Shown piece after piece: positions 11,391-24,399 of a stretch of DNA of 64,000 nucleotides (position 1 is its first letter; each line of letters begins with the position of its first letter). This DNA comes from Selaginella moellendorffii (Eukaryota > Streptophyta > Lycopodiopsida > Selaginellales > Selaginellaceae), in assembly GCF_000143415.4 (NCBI RefSeq), contig NW_003314261.1, positions 4,127,416 through 4,191,415 of the forward strand, written 5' to 3'. Both the position numbers and the translations under genes were made by a program. The notes below the pieces were generated by a model. That model searched no databases. It worked only from the letters and a program-made list of their open reading frames with translations, and was not told the DNA's origin.

Positions 11391-13220
11391 TAGTTCATCT
11401 CCAATTACTAGTGCCGTTTTCTCGAGCTCATAGAGTGATAGTAAGCAGTGGCCAGTCATAGTGGAGCTCTTGTAGTACAGTGAAAGCAATGAAATTCTGT
11501 CTCTCCAAGTGCTGAGCTGATCCAAGGCATGGAAATCATGATCCAAGAGCACCATAGATTTCAATCCCCCTCTAGTTGCAAAAGTTTCCTTGCAGTATGT
11601 TCTAGATTTTCGAGAGGATCAAGTGCTCCACCAACAATAGCAGCAGCATAGGATCAAGCCAGGTGCATAGGTAAAGGGAAAATCTGAGGAGTCGAAAGGA
11701 ATGGATTTCTTGAGTCTACCAGGAGTAAGACCATATGCTTGGTATATATAAGTGTCGTCCATGCAAACGTCTTGGGGGTGGCCATTATCTGGATAGAATT
11801 TGCCGTGGACCCGCAAAGTTTGAAAAAATGGTCGTTCATTCTTGCAATGGTGACACCAACCAATATCTCGTGTTTGTTTCTCGACCTTGAACTTTTTGCA
11901 AACATGGCAGTTGCAACAAACAGAGATCGCTCGAGGATTTTCAGGGATAAAGTGGCCATGTACTTATTGAAAAAACATGCATCATGAACCACTGGTAAAG
12001 ATCAAGAAAGACATATCCCAAAGAAGTTTTTTCCGTATATGAATGAAATAGAGTGCAATTGTTTTTGTATGTGGTCCCAAGTTGTATCATCAAGAATTTT
12101 CAAGACAATAGTCAAGAGTGCAATGCTAAACACATTTTTATCTTTAGTTCCTCGGAGATTATAGAAAATACGACTTAGCATGTCCCTAGCAAACCATGAT
12201 GATTTGAGCTCATGATAGACATGGTCCATATCACCCAGCACATGCACCTATTTTTGAAGTTCACCCAAAAAATTCAATCAGAATATTACAAATACCTTAT
12301 AGGTGTTTTCAGCTTCAGGATCATCAGCAATGAATATGATGTTTATAGTGTTAGGCATTTGATCCACACCAGTGATTACTGCAGTAATTGTTGCAAAAGT
12401 ATAAGCAGAAGCATCCCCTGCAAACTGATTCAATGGAACAATGTCTGATGACTTAACAAAGTCAAGCACTGGAGGAGCCTTCTCTGGCCATGCTCCAACA
12501 TGTGTGGCCGTAAAAATATCTACCAAGAGACAATGGAGCCCCAAATGATATTTCAGATTCTTAACTCTAACCTTTTAGTGTTGAATATACAACTAGTGAG
12601 CTGGCTTGAAAAGGTGGCTATATTTATTAGCAGCGTTGGCTGCCATAGAAGCTGTCTCAAGGTGCATGCTATAGCTATTAGTAAAATCAATGTTAAGGAA
12701 CCTTGATGTTGATGCCATTCTTGTTGAGTGGACCTCATGTTAGAAATCATAACTACCGTATCGAGATAATACATATATAAGAAGTGGCTCACCACCTAAA
12801 TAAAGTTGTAAATCCACAATATGAACATATACATATTGTGTTTCCTTAGAGGAAGCAATTAGATTCCATACGTCAAAGTCTAGAATGCTATATAACTTGC
12901 GTTTAGCTAAAAAATCCCATTATTAACCCATAACTAAAAAAAAATTCTAAAATTGAGCAGTACCTCCTACAATCGCACGAGGCACTTGGCTGGAAGTCTA
13001 TGTCTGAATGCCTGGATCTAGCCATAAATAAGGTTTAAAAAGCAAAAAAGCCAAGTGCCAATATCTACTAAAGGGACTTTGAAAATGTAATGGCTATTTG
13101 AAGCCTTCTTGTACACCTATTCCTCAAGATGTAAAGCATTGTATTGGAATAGACAAAGTATCTGAAGCATTAAGATGTGTAAGGCACTTAGAACCTGGAA
13201 AGAAAAGTGATTAGATTTTG
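11391..13220 (-). other. Unassigned degraded sequence with minus-strand coding-like pieces
   Basis: No intact gene was recognised. Three minus-strand stretches look as if they were once coding. One at 12278-12544 includes ATHVGAWPEKAPPVLDFV and FAGDASAYTFATITAV. One at 12002-12247 includes LGDMDHVYHELKSSWFARD. One at about 11622-11930 holds two CxxC pairs (CHVC, then about 16 residues later CHHC) followed by GKFYPDNGHPQDVCMDDTYI. I cannot assign a family. The CxxC pairs could be a zinc ribbon from a mobile element or a captured host gene. Stops separate the pieces, so I treat the region as decayed. Confidence 0.35.
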
Positions 13221-13225
13221 CCTTA

Positions 13226-14060
13226 TCAAGATAAACACAAACCTAGTTCACTGCTCTCTCCACCCATCTCTAAATCACCTAGAATTGGTTGTTGCTGCGA
13301 AGAAACATCATCTGGCAATGGCTGGTAATTGTAATCTATATGGTCTTGAGACCCCACATTAGAATCGCTAGCTGCCCCTGTCATTGGAGAGAGAGATCCT
13401 AAATGAAGCAATTGATTAAGTTTGGGTTAATCACAACCATTGGCCCAAAGCCTTGCTTAATTTTTGCCACATCACTGGGCATTTTTGCTCGACAGGAGAG
13501 ATGACAAGTCACCATCAACACTTTGCATGCTACATATGTCACTGCTCCTTCCTCTCCAGTTTGGCCTCCTCCCATTGTTTTGCTGTGTTGTGGTGTTGGT
13601 AAATTTTCTTCTTTTCGCTGTTTTGTTGCTGTTCTTCCTACCATATGTGTTGCGGGAATCTGTGACTTAGTGCTGTTGGGGAGAGCCAGGACTGTAAATC
13701 CCTGTTTTGTAAGATTTTGTATACTTGGCTGTCTATGTGTTGTCGGCAGATTGGACATTCATCCTTTGGTCCTTTGATAACCTGGAGAACATGAAGAGAA
13801 CGGTGAGCAAAGTTTAAAGTCGAGAGAGAAAAGAGAGATTTTTACCTTCAAGATACATTGCATGCAAAAAGTATGGCTGCGGTCCAGTTTGGATGGCTCT
13901 ACGTAGTGCTCTAGACGAAGAACAGGAAGAAACGAAGTAAGCTTGGATTGTTACAACAATTTGCGAGAGTGGGACTTACTGAGACAAATGCAGCAAATGA
14001 TGTCGTTGTGTGGCGGTGCGAGGTTGAAAACTTCGTTGAGATCCAGCCCCATCATCTTCT
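13226..14060 (-). pseudogene. RING-finger-like gene or pseudogene
   Basis: Minus-strand exon-like pieces can be joined across plausible GT-AG introns. The first is MMGLDLNEVFNLAPPHND followed by CCICLS, with a donor GTAAGT right after it. The next holds SHTFCMQCILK, and the third GPKDECPICRQHIDSQ. The last, near 13230-13400, reads DYNYQPLPDDVSSQQQ to the stop after ELGLCL. The layout CxxC ... HxxCxxC ... CxxC is that of a RING E3 ligase. The Cys expected two residues before the conserved His is Arg (DRSH), so one zinc ligand may be lost. Sequence between the RING and the last piece contains stops unless spliced out. The start Met is unclear, and the gene may extend upstream. Confidence 0.4.
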
Positions 14061-14579
14061 CTTCGGTTGACAGAGATGGAGGTTGATCATGGTGTTCTTC
14101 CGGTATGTGCGAGTTGGAAGAGCTCTTGCTGTGATGCGGGCTGGCGAATGGACTCTTGGGAAGGTTGTGTCCATTCCCATCGGTGCTGCTAGAAGTTTCC
14201 AAAGTGAGTAATCAAGTTCTATCATATGACTGTGACGTAAGCATCATCGGGAAGTGGATGAAGAGCTTCACTCTCATTGCCACCTTCGCCCTCCAGCACG
14301 TCCATGATGGCCAGAGAAGATCCAAACAAAAAAAATCCAACCTTCCAGTGTTAGCACTACTTCATTCATCCCATTCCCATGGCTGCCGCTACTGCTACCG
14401 CCACTGTTGTTATGCTCCATGATTCGTGGAGTTTCTAGGAGCCTCGGGGGAGTCCAAGCTAACATGAACTCCATTGAGGTTGGTCGTGGAAGCGGTGTTG
14501 TTTAGCTTCCTGTCTTGCTCGTTGAGCAGTAGTAATTTTGAGGTTGTCACAGCCTCCGCAGCCTCTACCTCAGCAGCAC

Positions 14580-14735
14580 GGTCTCGGGGCGAATCTTGTA
14601 GATGCGATTGCAGATGTAGATGTTGTCAGGCTTCACGTCCAGGTGAGCAAGGCTGTGCTGAGTGAATGTGCTTCAAAGTGTTTAAGAGCTTAAATCACCT
14701 CGTCCCATTTCTTGACAGTGGAGTAAGAATGAAGA
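14580..14735 (-). pseudogene. Protein-kinase fragment, WEE1-like catalytic loop
   Basis: On the minus strand one frame reads HSLAHLDVKPDNIYI, matching the HxDxKPxN catalytic loop. The wording LAHLDVKPDNIY is characteristic of WEE1-type kinases (family knowledge). Upstream, WDEVI and ALKHFEAHS-like words appear in another frame with stops. No glycine loop, DFG motif or C-lobe was found nearby, so this is a short, frameshifted gene fragment rather than a kinase gene. Confidence 0.45.
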
Positions 14736-16085
14736 TCATACAAATTCTACGCACCACCAATACCTTGATTTGATGGAACTCCTCATGGTAATGCGATGAA
14801 GAGCCAAAAGCAGAGACACATCATGTATGAGAATACCAAAGTTATGAAAGAAGAATGACAAATAACAACTTGCGATGGGGTTCTCAGGACAAAGACACCA
14901 GCGTTGACATAGTGCGTCCGATTTGGATCGCGAATCAGCAGCAGCAGTAGGGGCTCTCTTGCCTTAATGGGTTGTGGCTCGCCCGTTAACTTGATCTAAC
15001 CGTTGGCAGCTATCGGATCGAGTCAAGTTCTCTGCGAGAACGTGGCTGACAGGTGCCAGGTTCTCCAGAACCCAGCTGCCAGCCGCCAAGTTCTCCAGAA
15101 CCCTCTCATCCTCCAATAACGTTATTCCACGTGTCCATTAACGGTCTCACCACAACCCGTTAAGGCTGTTCCCGGGCACGTGCTCGCTCGTTCCCTCCAG
15201 AACGCACTCGCCGGGCTAATGCCCGGCTCGCCCGTTCTGGGCGGGAACGTGCTCGCCCTACCGGGAACTGCCTCGCCTCATAAACCCTAGAAAAACATAC
15301 AAAACAAAACCAATTCGCTTGACAGGCCACGACACATGTCGCTGGGCCTTCCTCTCTCGCCACACGCGGCTTGGCTGCCTCCCATTGGCCGGGAGCAAAC
15401 ATCAGCACAATTATTCGCTAACACGTGGTTAAAGAAATAACCCCTTTACAGTTACCCCCCCATCGGACGGCCCCGATTGGCCAGATCCGGCGGCCCACAA
15501 AGTTCGGCATTTGCTCCTCTTTCACGGTTACCCCCCATCGGACGGCTGCAATTGGCTGGATCCGGTGGCCCAGAAAGTTTGGCAACTCCTCCTTATTATG
15601 ATAAATACTGCTCTTTAATTGAAAGTTCAAGTTCCTGCATGAACAATCGAACCTCTTGTCTGCGACAGATCTATCACAGGCGCATCCACAGACTCCATAT
15701 TGACTCACTCCACGGGCCAACCGCCCACGAAGGGTGAAGAGAGACAGAGGAGATTAGTAGTAATTGAATTGGACTGTAATCATTCCCCTGCTGCCGCCAT
15801 AGTCTTGAAGGAAGATTGCTGACTCCGTGAAAGTGAGGGTGGAGAAGTAGAGCTGGAGCATGCGTGAGATCTTCGTGCAATCGCATCCTCTCCACGTCCT
15901 AGAAACAAAACCCAGGATTTCCTATGTTCGGGAAAAACCTATATCGTTTTTTCTCGGCTATGGCGGTCGCTAGCATTGGCGTCTTTGCTCCCAGGTACTC
16001 GTAGTTCTTGGGAGCTCTTCACTGACACGGTCTGAGTAGGTTCTATGGAACAAGGAAAGAATGGTGTTTCAGCAGTAGTGCTGTG
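14736..16085. other. Intergenic region with short repeats
   Basis: No coding exon is supported here. At 15010-15110 the phrase 'gttctccagaaccc' recurs with variations. At 15451-15600 there is a two-copy tandem repeat, annotated separately. GC content rises sharply compared with the retroelement block to the left, which marks the boundary of the gene-dense part of the window. Confidence 0.5.
15451..15600. repeat. 76-bp two-copy tandem repeat
   Basis: Copy one starts at 15451 and copy two at 15527. Both contain 'gttacccccc', 'catcggacgg', 'attgg', 'gatccgg', 'ggccca', 'aaagtt' and 'ggca' in the same order and differ by about ten substitutions. No coding role is evident. Confidence 0.8.
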
Positions 16086-17002
16086 ATGGGCTCGAGTTTG
16101 AAACTCTCCCAGGAGCTCGGCGACTGCCCCTGTGGTCTGGCTCACAAGAGCAGCATTGTTGCAGCACTGCGCACCAGCGGGGGATTCGGAAAGCGGCCAG
16201 AGGCGAAAGCCAAGCCCAAGATTCTGTAAGCTCTCCTTAGATAGGATCTTAATCACACTCCTACACTGCGCGCCTTGTGAAGGAAGGAACTCGAGGTAAA
16301 CAAGGTGGAGAGCACAGACACGTACAAGATCTTTGCTCGCAAGGTCGCAGGGGTACGTAAAGCTTCGTGACGATGAAATCTCTTGCGCGTAGATTTACGC
16401 GAGCTTGCCCAGGAGGAGGTCCAGTCGAAGTGGGAGTCGATCGGAGAGATTCTGATAGAGTCCGGAGCCAGCGTCGAGGTTGCGCTCAAGGAAAGGAAGA
16501 ACTTCCTCGCAGCTGGAGTCAAGTATCAGGCAAGCGCCATACCTTGAAACGCGATGGATCACAATTTCGTGCTCCTCCCATTGTTCCAGCATCCTGTTTT
16601 GGTGATCCTGGAGAAGGGCGAGGCGGTGGAGTATGGCGTCCAACTGGCGCCTCCCAAAGACGCCAAAGACGCCAAAGAGGAGGCGACGAAAGGTGGCGAT
16701 GAGAAAGAAGCTCCGGAGATCACTGTGGTGGACTTGGGTGGGAAGCAGCCCGAAGAAACAGTCCCAGCGATTCTAAGGTGACAAAAAAGCTTCGCTCTCT
16801 TTCGCTCACCTTGTGCTGGACTCTCCCTGTCTAGAGTGGACGACGGCAAATCACCAGGAAAGACGCGGAAGTTCTGACTAGCGCGTGCGAGGAGGCCAAA
16901 CTCTCGCAGGCTTTACGAGCACCAGCGAATTCTGCCAATGCTGAGAATGCCACCGCGATTCAGGAGCAGATCAAGCTGCTACTAACACCATCCATCGCAT
17001 AA
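16086..17002 (+). CDS. Unrecognised small protein gene, five predicted exons
   Basis: I do not recognise the product. Splicing 16086-16225, 16283-16338, 16393-16529, 16590-16777 and 16837-17002 gives one continuous frame ending in TAA. It starts MGSSLKLSQELGDCPCGLAH, has a Lys-rich stretch (KAKPKILKELEVNK), a helical charged centre (LRELAQEEVQSKWESIGEIL), a Lys/Glu/Ala-rich linker and a C-terminal helix (ITRKDAEVLTSACEEAKLSQ ... IQEQIKLLLTPSIA). Introns of 54-60 bp match other genes here. Introns 2 and 3 would need GC donors (gcaagg, gcaagc) to keep the frame. With a GT donor at 16353 the frame breaks, so this may instead be a decaying gene. No signal peptide, membrane segment or known motif is seen. 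The gene precedes the convergent paladin-like gene by about 170 bp. Confidence 0.45.
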
Positions 17003-17174
17003 GAAGAAAGAACAAGAAAGAAAAAGAAGCACGAATCTGGAAAGCTAGAAGACGTGCAAAGTGTAAAATTCCTCTACAGTCTCACACCCTCAAATGAAAA
17101 GAAAGTATGTCTTCCTTCCAAGGAAAAGTTACCACTATACACATATTACAGGTGGAAAAAAAGGAAAAGGAGAC

Positions 17175-20100
17175 TCACTCGAGCTTGAGATTGTAGCAGA
17201 GGTGGCCAAGCTCCGGGCGGGAGTGCATCCACGCGGCAAACGAGGAATTGGGAGTTCTACTCGTCAGAAACGAGCGGAATGCTATGAGAAACGCGTATCT
17301 CCTGCGAGAGCACACTATAGTGTTAGCAAAAAGGGGATAGCATTCCCAAAAGTTACCTCAAAGCTTTGACACCCATGTCTTGAATGTAAGCTCGGTGCTC
17401 CTCGTCCTCTTGCTGGCAGCATTCGAGCTGCTGCTTGTAATAGAGGATGTCATCTCTCAGATTTCCAGCTTCAGAGCATCTATCACAACACCAACAGTGA
17501 GACGGGAAAAGAAAGAAGTAAACTAAACTTACCTGTCGATGATGGTATCCACTTCGGCTTTGCAAAAAGGTCCGCTTGGCAGGACTCTCACCAAGCTGAG
17601 TATGTCTCTGTAGTCCCCTTGCTTGAAAGCGCTTATATCATCGGCAGGCCTTTGTATGGGTCCATACACACAAGATGGAACCCCCGAGGAAGAAGCTGCC
17701 AAGCTAGCTTCGGCTTCGGCTTGCAGCCCCATGCAAGTGATTGCCATCGCATACGCGACACCTCCGTATCCCGTGTGAGAAATATATACATATTCGCTGC
17801 CAGATCTAGAAATAACAATCAGAAGTTAGATGACAAAGAAAGAAACATAAAAATGGAGCTCACCCGTTTAGTCTGTCCTGGATGGCATCCACATCCATTG
17901 CCAGAGCGGCCCTCTCCCTCGTCAGTGGGATTCTTTTGTAGTCGATTTTGTAGCCTTCGGCCGCAAGACCAGTATAAACCTCGGCAGGAGTTTTAACATC
18001 GTCAGACGTCAGAACTTCCCAGTACCCGATAACGTCAGACTTGTTTGTCAGTGGATTACACTCTTCTCGGTGTAAGACCACGCGGCCACCAGAGCGTTTC
18101 ATCTCGGCGAGGATATCTTCCTTCAACCTGTACTCCATTTGCTCAACCTGTCAAGGGCGTAAAAAGGTTGTCAGCGACCGTAGAAAGCAAAAGAAATCAC
18201 TTCCAAAACCAAGAGCAACTTATTGATCGAGATTAGTATGTGAGGAAACAATGAGAAGTGAAACACCTACCGCAGAACCTTTTATTCCAACGTGCTTTAA
18301 AGTGCTTACAGGTTGGTCAAGCTCCCGTAAAACAAATGGATTACCGTGAATATAAACCACAGCCTCCTCTCTCAAGTCGGTCACAACAGCGTGCTTTCCT
18401 TGATCAACGGCTGTGTTGAGACAAGCAAACGCTGCTTTGGCGCCTTGAGCAGTGGGTGTGGCCATGCTATATACTGGAAAGCCATCTATCTGTATAAAGC
18501 GTTAGAAGTGCTATGAAGAACTTCTATAGAATACGGACCTTACGCATATGAGGTACTCCAGGGATGTCAAAGCAGCTTGCCGCGCTCTGACCTGGGAAAT
18601 GGTACATTTTGAGAATAGCCCGTTTCCCCAGAACCGAACCATTCCGGGACTTGACTATCGCTTCTAAAATCTCATCGCCCTCGCAATTCTCAGCCAATGC
18701 CCGAAATTCCACCTCCTGGATAAAACAGATTAGACGAAGAAAGGAAAAAGTAAAAAACAAAAAAAACTCACAGGAACAGCGAAAAAACGAGCCGGCCTCA
18801 ACCGCATACTCCACTTCATCTGTTTGATTTCTGGTCGCTTGTTTAGCCATACCTTGAACGGCAAACGCTGGGTTTCACTGAACGCTTCACTACCGAGGTA
18901 AGAAGCAAACGCGATCATCATGCAGTACCGCTCCAGATACTCAACTCCACGATTTAGAGCTGCTCTTCGGCCAGGAGACTCCAGATTTTGTTGATTGAAG
19001 CTCTTACGGTACTGTAAAATAGCCTGACGGAGATTCTGTAGTGCTGCACACCGGTCTATAACATCATCAAGTGCCTCCCTGCATGCGACCCCGTCCTCTA
19101 GTAAGCGTGTAAGTCTTCTCACAATAGATATGTTGTCCATTACGAGTACGCTTGTCGATTTGCACCTTTCCAACTTTGCTGGCTTGAAAGTCAGGTGCTC
19201 GTCACCGGCTTCACCGTTTTCTTCTCCGCTGCTATCTGATCCACCGTCCACAGAAGATCCAGGAAGAGCGGACGGTAAACGAAAAGGCTTGCCATAATCG
19301 CAGCGGAGTTTTACTAGACAAGCGATAACAGTGCCTGTTGTTGTGCGTCCACGTCCCATCTGCAGAGTGGAGGCACGACGTAAGCATTACAGTACCACAT
19401 CAAGTGAAGCCTATTTTACCTGACAGTTGAAGACGAAGACGGTCTTTTTGGGAGCAGAAACAATCTTAGACGTCAGTGTGTCGAAGTCTGAGCTCTTTGG
19501 AGCTTTTCCATCAGTAATTGGCATACGGGAATACTCGATAGAGTAGCCTTCGGAGACCAGCCGAGAGTAAACTTCGAATGGAGTCTGAACTCCTTCTGGA
19601 GTAACACTTTCCCAGCTGTCGAATATGAAACCGTCTTTCGATTCGTGGTTCACCATAATTGCACCATCATAACGTTCTGCTTCCTTGAGCACGTCTTCTT
19701 TGAGTCGAGCCTCCATCTGTTCTACTCGGTCGCGATCAATTCCCTGAGACAGAGCCAAATTAAACATATGAACACAAATACCATCGGTTAGGACTTACTG
19801 TATACTCGAGCATGTTTTTGTAAGGCCTCTCGACTTCTCGCAGAACGAATGGCTGTCCATTGATATATACGACTGGCTCCTCTCTCATGTTATGCCACAA
19901 GACGGGACGTCCTCCTTTTCCACCACCAACTCTTTCCAAGACCGCTTTGATGCCGCTAACAGTGGGATTGGCAACTCCGTAGACAGGAAAACCAGGAATT
20001 TCCCTGAAGTTTGGAGCTCCCTCCACACTTTCGGGCAGATGAGGATTATGACAGCCCGGATAGTGGTCACCCTTCAAAACTGTTTGTTTCCCAAGAACGT

Positions 20101-22039
20101 CTCCAGTTCTGCATGCCGCCACAGCTTCCATCCTGGATGGTCGGCCATTTTCAGCTGCCACAGGGGGTTTGTTTCTGTAGCCAAGTGCTCCCATGGGATC
20201 CCGCCGCAAGAGCCTGAAAGAAATGCTCATGAGCGAGAATGTGACTACTAAAGATACAGCAAACCTTCTCAAGATACTGTACAATTCCGGCCTAGCCTTC
20301 ATCCACTGCTGAAAGCCACCAGGCTGCGTTAAGGCAGACTGATCTGTATGTATATATACAGCAAAACAGATCAGAAAGTAGTACCGCTCCAGATACTCGA
20401 CAAAGTACGAGAGAGAAGACTCCCTCTTCTTTTCATCTGCTTGCCGCAAAATGCTGTTACGATATGTGTTGATGGCTTCACGCAAGTTCTGCCATGGTCT
20501 ATTGTGAATAACAGCAACCTCGAAAGGAAAAATACATCTACCTGCATAGCCGAACACCTATCTATAACAGTATCAACTTGTCGTTTGCCTTCGACGCCAC
20601 CCTGAAAAACAGAAAGTCTTCAGAGTCAGAATAAAAACAAAGCAAAAAAACAGTATTTCTTACCTCCAAAACCCGACAAAGGCTCCTTACAACAGTGTAT
20701 TCACCTTGTCTAAACCCTTCCTCGGAATCAGGAAATTCGTCAGTTGACTCCTCTGCAGAGCCAAGTACTTCCCCGAAGGACCTCGATCTACGAATTCCTG
20801 CAAAATACTGCTGCCTCGGAATTAGTAATCTCTAGAATCTTTCTAAAATTTTTGTTTCCTCACATGATATAATCTTCCATTGTTAATGTGGACGACAAGT
20901 CAAATAGTTAACCGGATCAAAAAGACAAAAAAACGTAAAATGACACCTGCAGATCCGCTTCGCTTCAAATATACAAGAGTTGCAATGACCATTCCAGTAG
21001 TTGTACGCCCTCGACCCATTTGACAATTAAACACCAAGGCGGTGTTAATGTCCGCTTCTGCAACACGCTGCACCTGCTCGATCCAGAACAAAGAAGAATT
21101 TCAGCTTGTTCAAGGATAAAGCAACAAACCAGTAGATCGAAGTCCCGTTCTTTGGGAGATTTCTCATCAGTGATTGGCAACCGTTCATAATCCACGAAGT
21201 ACGACTCATTGCACAAGCTGTCGTACACCTATTCCGAAAAAGAAAACAACTAAGTTGAAAGCAAATGCAGATGAAGACCTTCAACCTCTAGAGGTGTTAG
21301 CACCGATGCGTCAGTTATTGGTTCCCACTGGTCGATCATTTGGCCGTCAGGCATTTCATCACAAACCAGGATTTTGCAGCCAAACCTAAGGACAAAATAG
21401 CACTCACAATTTACTAAAACGAGTGAGCTAAGAAACATACCGACCAGCCTCTCGAAGAACATCCTCTTTCAGCCTGGCTTCCATTTCCTCAACACGAACT
21501 CTGTTAATTCCCTATTCAATGACAAAATCAGCTTTTAGTTCGTCAAGCAACACTACACTCACAGTATACTCGAGGTTCGTGAATGGCCTCTCGATCTCTC
21601 TCAACACAAATGGCCGACCATTTATGTAAATAACCTGAAAGTAGAGAACTTCCGTGAAGATGACGAACAGAATAAAAATCTTCTTACTGGCTCTTCACGG
21701 AGATTGTGCCAGAGCACGCGCTTGTGACCTCCATTCCGATTTGCGCCGATCAAATCGAGCACCTTGCGTATGCCATCGATCGTTGGAATAGCTACGCCAA
21801 ACACGGGGAGCGAGCCAACCTGTTTGATATGTTTTGTCAGACGAAAGCTTGGGTAACTTCGTCCCGCTACAAACCTGGCGATAATTTGGAGCGCCTTGGA
21901 CGTGCGGCTGTAAACGCTTGTTCTGGCAGCCTGGAAAGTGATCGCTCTTGAGAATCGTCTTCCGCCCAAGCACGGAGCCTCCTCGCGACATAATCACATG
22001 CTCCGGCTCCCGCGACGCGGCGAGCTCGCTGCTCGCCAT
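17175..22039 (-). CDS. Paladin-like protein with three PTP-type repeats
   Basis: This is a large multi-exon gene encoding three homologous segments. Each opens with a 'G-(D/S)-VLG-K-x-(T/A)-ILK-x-(D/Y)-H-(F/Y)-PG' block, followed by a 'FPV(Y/F)G(V/M)A-PT' block, 'VLWHN(L/M)REEPV', 'YINGxPFVLRE' and a 'RLKEDVL' helix. Repeats 1 and 2 carry the Cys-based phosphatase loop CQMGRGRTTTG (in repeat 2 an intron splits CQ from MGRGR). Repeat 3 has ISHTGYGGVAYAMAI in that place, so it lacks the Cys and Arg. Paladins are cytosolic or membrane-associated PTP-like proteins related to inositol-polyphosphate phosphatases (family knowledge); the substrate is not inferable. The start is the ATG at 22039 (MASSELAASREPEHVIMSRG). 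An upstream in-frame extension lacks a better ATG. The last exon ends with MHSRPELGHLCYNLKLE and stop at 17175. Introns are mostly 50-100 bp. Confidence 0.85.
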
Positions 22040-22723
22040 CTCAAACCCTAAGAGTGAATCCAGTGTCGATGGAGCTTCTCCCCCTCGCGCAGCGCAAATC
22101 CTTCCCCCTTGCTCTACTGCCCCGCGCTTCCCAATGCTGATACTCTGCGAGCTCCGGGGCCCCGGCGCGGCTGGATCTCCACAGAACCCTCCCGGGGCCA
22201 CTGCTTTACCAGCGAGGAGATTCATCCAGGAGCTGGAAAATCGCCGGGAAGAGCTGCGCCAATGCCTCGCGATTCACCATAGCTGCGCCATTGCTGCACC
22301 AGTCTAGAAAAATAACAATCCGCCCTAAAATACGTCTGAAATTTCTCGTGTTCCACGAGCTTGTACGAAAAATTGCGGCTGTTGGAGCTGTCCCATCTCT
22401 CTTGCTGACGTGTCGGATTTACTAGAGCACCTGGTGCGAATCGAACGTGGCATATACATCCAACTGCCGACGAAATCTCAACCGTTCGTTCAAACACACA
22501 ATCCAAGTTGCCGTTGGATAAAAGAATTATTTGTAAACTTTAATTTCCACGTAGAAAGAACAAACCATCAAGTAAGCTTGATTGAGATACAAAGAACACA
22601 GCAGTAGCTATAGATCATCTAATCTAAACCACTATAGAAGAAACCAGGAAAAAAACGATGGTCAGGAAAAGGAGAAGCTCGGTCACTGGAGAAATCACTA
22701 CTCCCCCTTTTGGACGAGACATA
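22040..22723. other. Intergenic: paladin promoter and tubulin 3' flank
   Basis: No coding exon is supported. The paladin coding start is preceded by a 'aaaccctaag' telo-box-like motif at 22043-22052. The remainder contains the upstream region of the paladin gene and the 3' untranslated side of beta-tubulin. Both genes run on the minus strand. Confidence 0.5.
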
Positions 22724-24383
<1,660 letters not shown>

Positions 24384-24399
24384 CTTGTCGAGCGGCGAG

